A stretch of DNA of 64,000 nucleotides, from the NCBI GenBank assembly GCA_006503475.1, contig RSEH01000139.1:1-64000 (forward strand). Reading direction: 5' to 3'. The notes under the pieces were generated by a model. It was not told where the DNA came from. It ran no database searches and saw only the letters and a program-made list of their open reading frames with translations. Position 1 is the stretch's first letter. Each line of letters opens with the position of its first letter. The DNA comes from Stentor roeselii. Lineage: Eukaryota; Ciliophora; Heterotrichea; Heterotrichida; Stentoridae. A program made the position numbers and the translations under genes. Of this stretch, positions 19,241 to 29,721 are shown one piece after another.

Positions 19241-20833
19241 CTAATCATTTTGTTTATCAAAAATCCCTAAATATAACTCTCTTTCCCTCTCCATCATCTC
19301 CTTATTCAACCTTGTAATATCCAAAAGTTCAGCATTAAAAAGTTTCAAACTACTTTCATCCTTCATAACCTTAACCAACTCAATCGCTTTTTTCAGTTCT
19401 TCAATCGCAATCTGATAATTCCTCAGTTCTTTACGAGCAAGAGCCTTTCTATAAAGTGCTTTAACATCTCCAGGGCTAAGGGCGAGAACCTTATCAGCAT
19501 CTTCAGTTGATTCTAAAAATTTTCTGCTTTTGAAATTGCAAAGACTCATATTTCTATATAAAATAATCAGCTGTTGCTTGAAGTTATCCTCGTCATCATT
19601 GACAGGTTCTACAAAGTTAGTGGCAGCTTTGTATTTGTCGTAAGCTCTGTCAAACTTCTCGATTTTGAAGAACTTGTCACCTGCTAACTTGACTCTTCTG
19701 CTTTCTTGAAGCCTTTCATCAAGTGATAAGAGGTTGTTGGGTCTTCCAATCACGAAGCCGAGGTTTTTTATGTAGAAATAAGCGTATTGAACACCTGGTC
19801 GTTGGTACTGAGCAAAGTGGTATTGGGGAAGAAGACCGTCGGACATTTCGGTGGATTTGGGTAAGGTGAGGTCGCATTCAACTTTATATACGTCTCCGGA
19901 TTTCATTTGTCTTGAACAGTTGATCCAGAGAGTTGGAACGTCATCTTCGTCCATGTAGAACTCGACTGGCTCTTGGTCCCAGTTTGTAGCAACGATTTCT
20001 CCTTCGATTATATATCTGTAGAATACTTTCACTCGGGAGTTGTTATTTGGAAGGGTCCTATCCCCAGTCCCATCAACAAGTTCACATTTAAAAAAAGTAC
20101 AATCAAGAGTAACATCATGATACTTCAAGAACTTCTTAATAGTAATTTCCACAAAAACATCTTCATCACTAACATCCCCCGTGACATACTGTTTAAAATG
20201 TTCTTTAAAGTACTCGACCCCAACCTGTGTGACAGAAGTCTCAAACTTTTTCATAGCTCTTAAAATTTCAGCAACACCAGAGCCAACTTCAAAAACCTCG
20301 ATTCTATTATACCAGTCTTCAATTTGATATAAAATCGACTCTCCTTGAGTTATCTTCAAGTCCATTTTGCACTCATCCCTTCTCGCAAGACTCACGTCTT
20401 TTCCAGCGATTTTTACTCTTTTAATCATTCCACCTGGAAGATGAGTGCATTGGACCCAGTCGATCATATGAACCCTGAAAATCTTGGGGACTCCATCATT
20501 CATACTTCCAGGAATGTGGATTTGAGACTTTTCTCCTTTTTTCAGCTCACGAATCGCTCGGAAGAAAGATGGAAAAAGGTCAGACTTGCGATAAATTCGA
20601 GCCTCGCCGTAGTCTTCAAGAGAATTGGTGACATCTGCGATGCGCATCGTGATCTCGTCGTCTTCTCCTGGCTTGTCCCACCCTGACCCTCGTTCTAGAA
20701 TTTTTTTGTAGTAAACTTTTTTCTTACGGACCTCGAAACCGATTTTTTCGTTTAAAGGCTCTTCAGGAGGAGTTCCTTGAATCACTTTCATGGAGGGTTC
20801 AGGCTCTGGACCTTCGATTTCATGCAGGAGCAT
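19241..20833 (-). CDS. FKBP-like / TPR co-chaperone
   Basis: 530 aa with the architecture of large immunophilins (FKBP52/ROF1-like). Degenerate FKBP-type repeats lie in the first 370 residues; examples are VYYKKILERGSGWDKPGEDDEI and VKVFYRYIIEGE with the β-sheet pattern of the fold. About three TPR units follow at 385-500 (AGDKFFKIEKFDRAYDKY, ALYRKALARKELRNYQIAIEELKKAI). TPR domains of this class bind the Hsp90 C-terminus. The isomerase pocket aromatics are poorly conserved, so the protein may act as a scaffold. Strand composition alternates A/C, G/T, A/C along the gene. A 254-bp spacer separates its start from the divergent gene at 21088. Confidence 0.85.
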   Translation of the reverse strand: MLLHEIEGPEPEPSMKVIQGTPPEEPLNEKIGFEVRKKKVYYKKILERGSGWDKPGEDDEITMRIADVTNSLEDYGEARIYRKSDLFPSFFRAIRELKKGEKSQIHIPGSMNDGVPKIFRVHMIDWVQCTHLPGGMIKRVKIAGKDVSLARRDECKMDLKITQGESILYQIEDWYNRIEVFEVGSGVAEILRAMKKFETSVTQVGVEYFKEHFKQYVTGDVSDEDVFVEITIKKFLKYHDVTLDCTFFKCELVDGTGDRTLPNNNSRVKVFYRYIIEGEIVATNWDQEPVEFYMDEDDVPTLWINCSRQMKSGDVYKVECDLTLPKSTEMSDGLLPQYHFAQYQRPGVQYAYFYIKNLGFVIGRPNNLLSLDERLQESRRVKLAGDKFFKIEKFDRAYDKYKAATNFVEPVNDDEDNFKQQLIILYRNMSLCNFKSRKFLESTEDADKVLALSPGDVKALYRKALARKELRNYQIAIEELKKAIELVKVMKDESSLKLFNAELLDITRLNKEMMERERELYLGIFDKQND

Positions 20834-21087
20834 TTTATAGAATATGGAAAAATGGGCTTTGTGGAATTTTGGAAGATTTGGGAATGTTTTTTGAAATGTC
20901 TTTTTTAAAGGTTGAAGAGGATGTTTTGGTGGATGATTAGAATGGTTTGATTTTTAATGATTTTTATGGTTTTTTGTTGTGGTTACTTTGAAAAGTTTAG
21001 GGAATTATTTTAAAATATTATTTCTAGTGAAAGTGAGATTTAAACACAGAATTATTGAAATCTTAAAATCTTCAGTTATATATTTAA

Positions 21088-22542
21088 ATGAGTGAAAATG
21101 AAATAGATGTCGAAATTTTAAGTATTGTCCATGATAGTGTTAAAGGGGACGTGCTTTGTTACATCTATTCTGATTGTAACTTGATTGATGCTGTGACTTT
21201 AACTGAAGACTTGTATGAACCGGCTGTTACTACCATTCCTTCATGCCCGGAGCAAACGATTCAAATAATTGCGAAAGATCTGCTCCGCTCTCAACAAATA
21301 GGCACAGTTACTTTTTCTTTAGGTTTACTTCTTTCTCATAGTGAACCAATTAACCTTCCTATGAATCTTGCAACAATTGAAAGTCTTCCAACAGAGGTTC
21401 AAAAGCCTTTCATCCGAATTCAATGGTTTTCGAAAGATCAGATGAAAACCCCAAAAGACCTGCAAGTCGATTTAAAGCCCGACAGTGAAGCCTTAAAAGC
21501 CGTTCAAAGCGAGTTAGAAATCGAGAAGTGGAAAAACAAAGGACTGAAACAGCTTCGAGAAGAAATGAACTCAAGCGAAATGGCTCGAGTCTCCGCAATG
21601 CAGAAGCTTCAAAGCGTAGTTGAAGAATACGAGCAAGAAATAAACCTTCTAAAAAAGCAGATCGGGTACAACCCTTACGAGCAAATGATAACTCAACAGA
21701 AGCAATTTGAAGAAGAGTTTTACACAGCGATTAACGAATGGAAAACCAAAGAAAAAAGCTACATCGACAACATTTCAATCCTCGAAGAAGAAAAGTACAG
21801 CCAAGACTTGGAGATCTCAAAACTTCGAGCAGAAGGACAAATCACTCAACTTGAACTAGAAACTTGTAAAAATCTGTTAAAAGTCGAAAAAATCAAGAAA
21901 GAGCAAGCAACTCAAGAAGAACTTCAACTAAAAATCAAGATGTTAGAGGAAGAAATCGAAGAAAAACAAAAAGAATTAGAAATCAATAAAAAAATCACGA
22001 ATGAGGCTTTAGAACAGTTAAGTCATTTTCAGGTTCATAATACTTTTTTAAGGTCGCATATTGAAGCGATTGAAGAGAAACTTCAGGAGTTTTTAAAGGA
22101 GTCTCCTCCGGATATAGAAAAACTTGTCCAACACCATCTTCGTAGTTTGGACTTGGACCTCTCTATTGTCCAGGTCACTGAAAATATCTTCAAAATTGAC
22201 AACGAAACTTTGCATCTTTTCTTTGAAAAAACTGAACTTATGGTTCAACAAGCTGGAAAAACAAATACTTTTGTCAACTGGCTTGATAAGTTTAACTGGA
22301 AAAACAACTGTCATAAAAGGTCTAAAAGTGAAGATGTCAAAATCAATACTAAAGAAATTCAAGGAAGTCCTGAAGCGGCTCTTGATGTTGTACTTGAAGA
22401 GGAAGTTGAACATGATGAGGAACCTTTAAAGAAACAGAAAACTCCTGTCAAGCCTCAGAATGGAAAAACTTTGAAAAAATCACCATCTGGGAAAATTTTA
22501 AGGAATTATAGCCCGATTTTGAGTAAAAAGAAGGGAAAGTAA
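21088..22542 (+). CDS. C2-like N-terminal domain plus long coiled coil, 484 aa
   Basis: Residues 1-115 have the β-rich pattern of a C2-type domain (IDVEILSIVHDSV.GDVLCYI, then IRIQWFSKDQ at its end). A strong coiled coil follows from about 130 to 345. The tail is Lys-rich, disordered and basic (about 400-484). Membrane or microtubule tethering would fit, but this is inference. The ATG context is TATATATTTAAATG. The closest general resemblance is to ciliate C2/coiled-coil centriolar or axonemal proteins; no family name can be assigned. Confidence 0.82.
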   Translation: MSENEIDVEILSIVHDSVKGDVLCYIYSDCNLIDAVTLTEDLYEPAVTTIPSCPEQTIQIIAKDLLRSQQIGTVTFSLGLLLSHSEPINLPMNLATIESLPTEVQKPFIRIQWFSKDQMKTPKDLQVDLKPDSEALKAVQSELEIEKWKNKGLKQLREEMNSSEMARVSAMQKLQSVVEEYEQEINLLKKQIGYNPYEQMITQQKQFEEEFYTAINEWKTKEKSYIDNISILEEEKYSQDLEISKLRAEGQITQLELETCKNLLKVEKIKKEQATQEELQLKIKMLEEEIEEKQKELEINKKITNEALEQLSHFQVHNTFLRSHIEAIEEKLQEFLKESPPDIEKLVQHHLRSLDLDLSIVQVTENIFKIDNETLHLFFEKTELMVQQAGKTNTFVNWLDKFNWKNNCHKRSKSEDVKINTKEIQGSPEAALDVVLEEEVEHDEEPLKKQKTPVKPQNGKTLKKSPSGKILRNYSPILSKKKGK

Positions 22543-22787
22543 AGTTTTATAAATTAGAGTTTTTTTATTTAGTTGAGGATGGTTTTGAAGGGTTTTGTGA
22601 TTTTAAGTAAAGGATTTTTTGAATCTTTTGAGAAAATGATTTTGGATTTTTTGTGATTTTTTTGTTCTTTTTGGTTTTTTGGAGGGTTGTTAGAAGGCAG
22701 CTGGTTAAGTTGAAATGAATTAGAAATTCTAGAATTTTCTCGAATTTTCTATGACATATTTAATCTGGGTAAAACTATCACATATAA

Positions 22788-23423
22788 ATGGAAATTACAG
22801 AGTACGTAATGAAAATGCACTATTGCAATGATTGTCAAAGGAAAAGCATGGTTAATATAAGAGGATTGCTGAGATGTTCTGAATGTGGCGGACCGAATAT
22901 TGAACAAGTTAGACCAAGACGTCCTCATCGAGTCACCGAAGATCACCAATGGGACAACTACATGTCAAGTTTCAACAGTCCCAGAAGACAACAAAGACAA
23001 CCTCGTGATTTTTTCCAAACCGGAATATCTCATTTCGGAGGTCTCTTCAACAGAAGACAAAGAAACCTATTCGATGTCTTTTTCACCCACTTTCCAGATT
23101 TCGAATCTGGAACAATTCACTCATTCTTTGACGAGCCTTTTCCATTCTTCGTGTCAATGACAGACATCGGTGACATTTTAAACCACATGGCTCAGCAGCA
23201 TCCAACTGGTCACACCCCTGCAAGCCAAGACCGGGTGAATCAACTTCAAGATCACACAATAACCGAAGGCGAAGTTTCTGAAGTTTGTTCAGTATGCCAG
23301 GAGAACTTCCAAACTTCAGAAGTTGTGAAAGAACTGCCTTGCAAGCATCATTTTCACACTGACTGCATCGTTCCTTGGTTCCGTGTAAAAGACTCATGCC
23401 CTTTATGCAGGAATCCGATATAA
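22788..23423 (+). CDS. RING-H2 E3 ubiquitin ligase with N-terminal zinc ribbon (RNF126/115-like)
   Basis: 211 aa. An N-terminal zinc ribbon (CNDC...LRCSECGGP, about residues 13-39) and a C-terminal RING-H2 finger (CSVCQENF...LPCKHHFHTDCIVPWFRVKDSCPLC, about 165-207) are joined by a Gln/Arg/Phe-rich disordered linker. This is the RNF126/RNF115/BCA2 layout, in which the zinc ribbon binds ubiquitin and BAG6-type partners in protein quality control. All eight RING zinc ligands are present. The start is in the context CATATAAATGG. Confidence 0.93.
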   Translation: MEITEYVMKMHYCNDCQRKSMVNIRGLLRCSECGGPNIEQVRPRRPHRVTEDHQWDNYMSSFNSPRRQQRQPRDFFQTGISHFGGLFNRRQRNLFDVFFTHFPDFESGTIHSFFDEPFPFFVSMTDIGDILNHMAQQHPTGHTPASQDRVNQLQDHTITEGEVSEVCSVCQENFQTSEVVKELPCKHHFHTDCIVPWFRVKDSCPLCRNPI

Positions 23424-23572
23424 TAAGAATGTAAGCTAATAATTTGATGATAATCTTAAAGGTATTCAATAAATCATCAGAAAATTGATAAAAATTCTTA
23501 AAAAAATCATTTTTTATTTGAAATTTGAATAACTTGTTTACCCAAAAAAAATCAATTTTGTTGACAATAAAA

Positions 23573-26176
23573 ATGTCCCGAACAATGATGAGAAGTTTCT
23601 TGTTAAGTTTAACTTTGCTCTTCCTGAACTCAAACAATTTAGCATCAGGTGCAAACCCATACGACTTGTCGAACATAGAGTTGACCTCTTCAGGTTTAAC
23701 AGCAATTGCAACTTATCACTTAGGTTCAGGTTTCGACTCAGCAGATGAGAAGATAATTCAATACTTGTTAATAAACATCACCTTCGACTCGCCTCAGCGT
23801 TTCCGAGTGCGAATCACTGACAACTCAGCAGCTCGATGGGAAGTTCCATACGACCTTTCATCATATACAATAAAAGGAAGTAATTCTTTATACACTGCGA
23901 GTTACTCAATTAACCCGATGGGCCTTTCAATCACGCGAAGCTCAGACAAGCGACTTTTGTTCAACTTGGACCCGTCACAGTTCTTCAGTTACGACGATCA
24001 AGATATTTTATTCACGAACTACTTCGGGTACGACGTGAATGTGATGGGACTTGGCGAGCGCATTACTTCCTTTGTCATCCCTCAAGGGACTTACACTCTA
24101 TTCGCCAATGGGCAGCCCTCACCTATAGATAACGGGCAAGACTTAAAAGGAAACATGTACGGAATTCATTCTTTTCACTTAATTGTCGCTGAAGACGGTG
24201 CATGTTTCGGAGGCTTTTTGTATAACTCGAATGCGATGACTGCCACAGTCGGGAATAATTTTCTCAGCTTCCGCCTGACAGGAGGCATAATCGACTACTG
24301 GATGTTTCTCGGCCCTCACCCGGAAGACGTGATTTTTCAGTTCCATTCTCTGATCAACTTCCCAGTTCACTTACCTTACTGGAGTCTCGGGTGGCACCAA
24401 AGTCGATACGGGTTTAAAAATTCTTCTGAAATGTTACAAGTCCTGAATAACTACAACTTGAATAAACTTCCACTTGATGTCCTTTGGAGTGATATCGACT
24501 ACATGTCTTCCTTCGAGGACTTCACCCTTGACCCTGTGAACTTTCCCTTGGTCAACATGACTTCCCTAGTGCTGAACCTTCAGTCTTCTGGAAAGCACTG
24601 GGTTCCTATCATCGACGCTGGAACTGCTCAGAACTTGTCAGACCCTTACTACGTGAAAGGGACTCAGATGAACGTCTGGATTCAGGACCCGTACACGGCA
24701 GGAGCTCCTGCAGTGGGACTTGTCTGGCCAGGAAACGCGACTTTTATTGACTGGGCACATCCAAACGCTTCGAAGTACTGGCAAGACTGTTTAAATTCCT
24801 TCAGTGACCTCATCGCATTTTCAGGGATTTGGTTAGATATGAATGAAATTGAAAGTTTCAATGACGGCAACGTCGGACACAGTCCGACGATTATAAACAA
24901 CTTGACAATGCCCTGGACTCCAGGGTATGATTTGAATACTAACACCCTGGACATGGCTTCGATTCATTACGACGCATATCCGAGTATTCCGAATTCAAAC
25001 ATCGAGTATAACTATCATTCTTTATATGGATACCTGGAAAGCAAGACCACTTCTCAATGGTTCATGAGTAAAAAAACTCGTCCTTTTATTATTTCTAGAA
25101 GTACCTTCGCTGGTCATGGACAATGGGCTTCGCATTGGCTGGGGGATAATTATTCTCAGTGGAATTTTATTGAGTATTCAATTGTTGGAGTTTTTAATTT
25201 TGGAATGTTCGGAATTCCGATGGTCGGCGCGGATATCTGCGGGTTTAAAGGAAATAGTAACTTGGAGCTTTGTGTGAGGTGGACTGAACTGGGTACTCTT
25301 TACCCATTCGCACGAAACCACAACGATATTTACTCGATAGATCAATACCCTTGGTCTTTCGGACAGGAGTTGATAGACAGTAATTTTAACTCGATTCGAA
25401 ACAGGTACATGCTTTATCTTTATTATTACACTCAAATGACTTTACTTTCAATGAATGGAGGACAGTTCTTTAAGCCTGCCTTTTGGACTTACCCGAATGA
25501 CTTGAAGTTGTTGTTTAATGCGACGAGTTCTTTCATGTTAGGAGATGCTTTGATTGTTCATCCTTGTATTTGGCATGGGGTGACTGGGTCGACTTCTTTT
25601 TTCCCAGATGATGCTTGGTATAACTTGTATTCCGGGAAGTACTTATTTCTTGATTATGATAATTCAGCTTATTTGGATATGAAATGGCCTGGACTTGTTA
25701 ATATTCATGTCACACAAGGCTTTGTATTGCCACTTGTTGATAATTATTTAACAGCTATGTCGTCGAGAGATACAAGAAGCTCTAACTTGACTTTGCTTAT
25801 TATTCAAGGAGCTGCTGATGCCGTTGGAACTGTGGTTTTTGATGATGGACTTAGTTATGGAACTTTGATTAATGGGGAATTTACACAGGTTGAATATAAT
25901 TTTTACTCTATTAACAGCACTTTTGATGTTCTTACTGTGCAAAGGATTAGTAGTGGATATGTTAGGAGTAGTGGTGAATGGCCTTTTATTTCGACTTTAG
26001 TGTTTTATGGATGCACTGCTGCTCCTGAAAATGTTTATGTTTATTCTGATGGAAGTCTTAAGATCGTGCCTGCCGTTGTTTATTGGAATGCGCCTGAAAT
26101 GATTTGCAAGGTTTGGATGAAGAATTACTTGCAACCTGATCAAGCTGCTACTGTTTATATTGATTATTTGATTTAG
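23573..26176 (+). CDS. Secreted/lysosomal alpha-glucosidase, glycoside hydrolase family 31
   Basis: 867 aa with a signal peptide after the chosen ATG (MSRTMMRSFLLSLTLLFL); the frame is open 16 codons further up, but that would place a charged extension before the signal. GH31 features in order: an N-terminal β-sandwich (about 20-255), a (β/α)8 barrel with the catalytic nucleophile Asp422 in GIWLDMNE and the acid/base Asp525 in HWLGDNYSQW, then C-terminal β-domains. Residue spacing is as in acid alpha-glucosidase. The likely role is breakdown of maltose or glycogen in food vacuoles or lysosomes. Many N-glycosylation sequons occur. The 3' third is G/T-rich, unlike the 5' part. The start is just after a Tyr/Lys-rich AT spacer. 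Confidence 0.96.
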   Translation: MSRTMMRSFLLSLTLLFLNSNNLASGANPYDLSNIELTSSGLTAIATYHLGSGFDSADEKIIQYLLINITFDSPQRFRVRITDNSAARWEVPYDLSSYTIKGSNSLYTASYSINPMGLSITRSSDKRLLFNLDPSQFFSYDDQDILFTNYFGYDVNVMGLGERITSFVIPQGTYTLFANGQPSPIDNGQDLKGNMYGIHSFHLIVAEDGACFGGFLYNSNAMTATVGNNFLSFRLTGGIIDYWMFLGPHPEDVIFQFHSLINFPVHLPYWSLGWHQSRYGFKNSSEMLQVLNNYNLNKLPLDVLWSDIDYMSSFEDFTLDPVNFPLVNMTSLVLNLQSSGKHWVPIIDAGTAQNLSDPYYVKGTQMNVWIQDPYTAGAPAVGLVWPGNATFIDWAHPNASKYWQDCLNSFSDLIAFSGIWLDMNEIESFNDGNVGHSPTIINNLTMPWTPGYDLNTNTLDMASIHYDAYPSIPNSNIEYNYHSLYGYLESKTTSQWFMSKKTRPFIISRSTFAGHGQWASHWLGDNYSQWNFIEYSIVGVFNFGMFGIPMVGADICGFKGNSNLELCVRWTELGTLYPFARNHNDIYSIDQYPWSFGQELIDSNFNSIRNRYMLYLYYYTQMTLLSMNGGQFFKPAFWTYPNDLKLLFNATSSFMLGDALIVHPCIWHGVTGSTSFFPDDAWYNLYSGKYLFLDYDNSAYLDMKWPGLVNIHVTQGFVLPLVDNYLTAMSSRDTRSSNLTLLIIQGAADAVGTVVFDDGLSYGTLINGEFTQVEYNFYSINSTFDVLTVQRISSGYVRSSGEWPFISTLVFYGCTAAPENVYVYSDGSLKIVPAVVYWNAPEMICKVWMKNYLQPDQAATVYIDYLI

Positions 26177-26792
26177 GGTTAATTATGGTTAGCATTTTAT
26201 GGAGTGGGTAAAATAGTTATATTTGATTTTTAAGGATTTGCCTTGATTAGATTATTTTTTGTTGGAGTAGGGTTAATTTAGAGAAATTATCTTTATAAGC
26301 AGCTCAAAGTCTAATTCATGTAAAATTTATTGATTGTAAGCTATAAACAACGGATTTAAATTATTTTCAAATTTTACTAACGAGTAATAAATCCATTAAA
26401 TCACTTTAAAATTAACTATTAGGTAATAGGCCATTACAGTCGCTCTTAGTGATACTATTAATTTGAATTGTCTTTGATAAACATACAGACCAAATAGATC
26501 AGTCAGAGGTTTATTCATATGTCTTAAATTGAAGAATCGCAAAAAGACTTTCATTTCTTCAAGCAATACTAATCCTTCGAAATCAATTATTTTCCAGACT
26601 GTTTTTAACATCACCACATTAAAATGAAGCGATTCAGCTAATGTCCATAAAACCCATATTCAAAAAAGCACTTCTTAAATTTCCAACATCCTTCATTCCT
26701 ACTCAATATCTACACACCTTAATCAGTCCTCAAAACCCAAAATCTAATAATAAGTTAAACCCTAGATTATTTTACCTCACAATTGAAATAAC
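26177..26792. other. AT-rich spacer with a possible gene remnant on the minus strand
   Basis: On the minus strand a frame is open from about 26660 down to a TAA at 26396 (about 88 codons; includes LLEEMKVFLRFFNLRHMNK). It has no good ATG near its beginning and runs up to the 5' flank of the next gene. It could be a remnant of an old gene. No other gene, repeat or RNA is seen. Confidence 0.35.
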
Positions 26793-27815
26793 ATGGTCAG
26801 CATCATTCCTCCGAAACCAAGAGAAACAGCAAAACTCTCTTATTACACTAAAGGTGAATCAGAAAAATCAATAAAACCGTCTTTTTTTAAAACACATGCA
26901 GCAGAGCCAGGACATGCTGCGACGATATTACAGAGAAATCCCGTAACACCTGAAGAATTTCCTGTTAAGCCTCTTACTTCAAAAGTTCGAACATCTGGTT
27001 ACACCCCAGGCCTTTACGCAGGCAGATCAGATAAAGTTGAACATAACTGGAAAGGACCAAGTTCTCTATCAGAGGCAAAACTAATCAAGCAAAAAGAATA
27101 CGCTTTGTAATCATCAAGCAGACTTGCGAATAAACCGACAGTGATATGTGCAAAGACTGTAACAAAGAAAGACTTTTCCATAGAAAACTCCTGCAAAAGT
27201 GAAGAAAAATTCCCAATAAAAGAAAACTGGTTGTACCGAACAAAAGCTCCTCCAGTGATAAAAGATCCTAAAAAAGACGCATTCGGATACTCAGAAGACG
27301 GCCCAGACTGGTTCAAAGTAGGAGAAAGCAACCTGGTAAAAGATCACAGATTTGAAAACTCACAAGGCTACGACGGTACAATGACCATTCTCAGCCGTAT
27401 CTCAGGCTGGATCACAGTAAGTCCTCATTCCAGGAACCGTCAAAAGCGTTTAGGCCGTTACGGCCCTTTTGACAAGTCAAAAAAAGGTTTTAACTTTCAG
27501 AATGTCTCTGATTTAGCACCTTCCTGGATGCAGGGCGAGTATCAAAGAATCGAGAATCCTGATTTTAAAAATCAAATCGCACCTGCTAATCTAAGAAAAG
27601 AGCAAAAAAGGGTTTTTTTAGTGGAAAAAGAACCGACTAAGAAATCAGTTTTTAGCTACGGGGACTACAGACATGATGTGATGACCTCAGAGGAGGCGAA
27701 GAACTACTCAACGGGACTTTATCAAGCGCCACAGAGGTTCATTGAGTGGAAAGAAGAGGTGAAAAATCAGAAGTTTGATAAACCGATCACTGGAAAGATC
27801 GGCTCAAGGTACTAG
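26793..27815 (+). CDS. Ciliate hypothetical protein, 335 aa, one 15-nt intron
   Basis: The two coding parts join across the intron at 27107-27121 (phase 2) to give one basic protein without membrane segments. It is rich in Lys, Pro, Tyr and Arg with extended Pro/Gly loops (EPGHAATILQRNPVTPEEFP, TSGYTPGLYAGRSDK) and short KDFS/FSYGDYR-type pieces. This loop-rich character resembles microtubule-lumen proteins of cilia, but I do not recognise a named family, so this is only a guess. The next gene starts 25 bp downstream in the same direction. Confidence 0.85.
27107..27121 (+). other. 15-nt spliceosomal intron
   Basis: GTAATCATCAAGCAG. Phase 2. Splicing restores LLANKPTVICAKT; unspliced, the frame stops at once. 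A at position 10. Confidence 0.92.
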
Positions 27816-27839
27816 TTTTTTAAGATATCTTAGAAGATA

Positions 27840-28754
27840 ATGAATCCTTTCTTCCCTGAATGTAAACATTCCTGGGCTGATGAAATTGGAATTGCTGAGA
27901 ATTTGAAGATCGGAGGGGAGGTGGAGACTTTTGATAAGGGTAACTGTGGAGAGAATACTGAAAAAGGGGGAGTTGGTGAATGTGATGATAAAATTCAGGA
28001 TGTTTTTAATGAGGGACGAGTGAATGGCTCCAGTCCTTTTAGAACAAGTTTTAACACCTTGGCTGGCTTTAAAGAAGAAAAAGGAGAAAATTCTGAATTG
28101 CCTGTAAAAAAATCTTGTAATTGGCGGGGGAAAGATATTTCACTCAGATACTCAAATGAAATAAAAATTAACAAAGAACTTGAACTTTTTAAACTAAACA
28201 AGTCAGAGGACCTAGAAAGAAATGAAAAAAAAATTATTTTCCCAATAAAGGAAAATTTTCTAAAAAAACCTAAAAGTAGTCCTTCTCTTCAAACTTCTGA
28301 ACGTCTTGAAGCCAGGTCTTCTTTAAGACTTGATAAAAACCCTAAAAACTTCCAATTAAAAAAGCCACCTCCTGATATCGAGTTAGATTTCGGTTTTAAG
28401 TTAAAAACTTCAGAACAACCAGGTCGATTGTCAATGCCTTACGTTACTCCAGTTCAAAGGAACAGGACTAGTCTTATTAAATCTGAATTCAGAACTCCCA
28501 ATCTTCAAAGCTCTGAAAAAAAATTCACTGCTGACAGGGAAACTCTTCAAGAAACTAAAAAATTGCTGGTTAAAGTTCAAGTGGAAAGTGAAAAAGAATC
28601 TTTTTTGAATACTCTTGGTGATCTTTTGAAACTTGAGGAAATGATTGATATATATTTTGAATCTGCTTTAAAAAGAGAAGAACTTGCAAGATACTTGCTT
28701 GAGATGCATATTGAAGAAATTCCGGAAATTGATTCAGTTATTTTGGATTTTTAA
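27840..28754 (+). CDS. Hypothetical protein, 304 aa
   Basis: No known domain. The N-terminal third is Gly/Glu/Asn-rich and looks disordered; the middle is Lys/Ser/Pro-rich. The C-terminal 75 residues form a predicted acidic helical bundle (ESFLNTLGDLLKLEEMID...ALKREELARYLLEMHIEE). No signal peptide or membrane segment is seen. It follows the 335-aa protein gene by 25 bp on the same strand. Function unknown. Confidence 0.78.
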   Translation: MNPFFPECKHSWADEIGIAENLKIGGEVETFDKGNCGENTEKGGVGECDDKIQDVFNEGRVNGSSPFRTSFNTLAGFKEEKGENSELPVKKSCNWRGKDISLRYSNEIKINKELELFKLNKSEDLERNEKKIIFPIKENFLKKPKSSPSLQTSERLEARSSLRLDKNPKNFQLKKPPPDIELDFGFKLKTSEQPGRLSMPYVTPVQRNRTSLIKSEFRTPNLQSSEKKFTADRETLQETKKLLVKVQVESEKESFLNTLGDLLKLEEMIDIYFESALKREELARYLLEMHIEEIPEIDSVILDF

Positions 28755-28837
28755 TTATGGGGAAAGGCGGATTTGCATCAAATGATCATTTTTGAGGAAT
28801 TAATGAAAATTAAAAATTTCTATTTAGATTTGATTGA

Positions 28838-29620
28838 TTAAAACATTAAGTGGACTAGGTTCTCGCATTTCATGATTTGGGATGATTTTAAAATACTTGC
28901 GGTATCTTCGTAATCTTTTTTGTTTTTTGGAAATACCTTGCAAAATAATAATACTTTTTCGTAAGTTTCTTGAAGTTCTTTAATGAAATCGGTAAAAATC
29001 TCTAGAATTTGTGAAAAATATTTGAACTTTTTCCTTCCTTTTTCATCTTTTGAATCTTTATACTTACTGGTTAAATATTCAGTTTTTATTTTAAGGTCTT
29101 TAAAGAATGCAGCGTTTTTATACATGGAATACAACTTTTGAAGAATCTCAGCGAATTCAGTCCAAGATCTCAAAATATCCTCAAAGGATGAGTTTCCATT
29201 CTCAAACCTAATAAAAGGAAACCTGTGAGAGACATTAACTTCAATTCCACAACTCAAACAAAAGATAATAAGCACAGAAAGTCCAGTTTCAATACTAAAC
29301 TCCTGAATGCACACATGATGAATATTTCCGAAGAAATAACTCTGACTCGAAGTATAATTCTGAAAATCTTTCAAAACCTCAAACATGATTTCTCCGAAAC
29401 TCTGCCCTCCAGAATTTTCATACAATTTAACCACATCCAGTCTGAAAATTTTAGATTCAGGTTCAGGAATCACGAATTTCCTGCAAGCGAAATCAACTTT
29501 TTTAGGGTCCAGAATTGCTTTTTGAATATTATCCTTAAGCCTTCTGATCGCATTAGGACTGATATTTGTAATGAGTTCGAGTTCAACTTTTCGTGCACGT
29601 TTCGAAGGAATACAGCCCAT
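28838..29620 (-). CDS. Lipid-anchored hypothetical protein (MGC N-terminus), 260 aa
   Basis: The N-terminus MGCIPSKRARK has Gly2 for N-myristoylation and Cys3 for palmitoylation followed by a basic patch, the standard signal for stable attachment to the cytosolic face of the plasma or ciliary membrane. The rest is mostly helical, with no named domain; a hydrophobic Cys-containing stretch (GLSVLIIFCLSCGIEV) lies near residue 115. The start ATG is backed by this signal. Function unknown. Confidence 0.85.
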   Translation of the reverse strand: MGCIPSKRARKVELELITNISPNAIRRLKDNIQKAILDPKKVDFACRKFVIPEPESKIFRLDVVKLYENSGGQSFGEIMFEVLKDFQNYTSSQSYFFGNIHHVCIQEFSIETGLSVLIIFCLSCGIEVNVSHRFPFIRFENGNSSFEDILRSWTEFAEILQKLYSMYKNAAFFKDLKIKTEYLTSKYKDSKDEKGRKKFKYFSQILEIFTDFIKELQETYEKVLLFCKVFPKNKKDYEDTASILKSSQIMKCENLVHLMF

Positions 29621-29721
29621 GAGTTAATAATTAACTTTAAAAACATCTAAAAAACCGACCCAAGATCCTCATTTTTAACTTATCTTAAAACTTTTAAGAA
29701 TAATAAACTTCTAAATTCTAA

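Noticed and set aside
23525-23572. Upstream start for the GH31 gene
   Set aside because: It would place 16 polar residues before a clean signal peptide that begins at the ATG at 23573.
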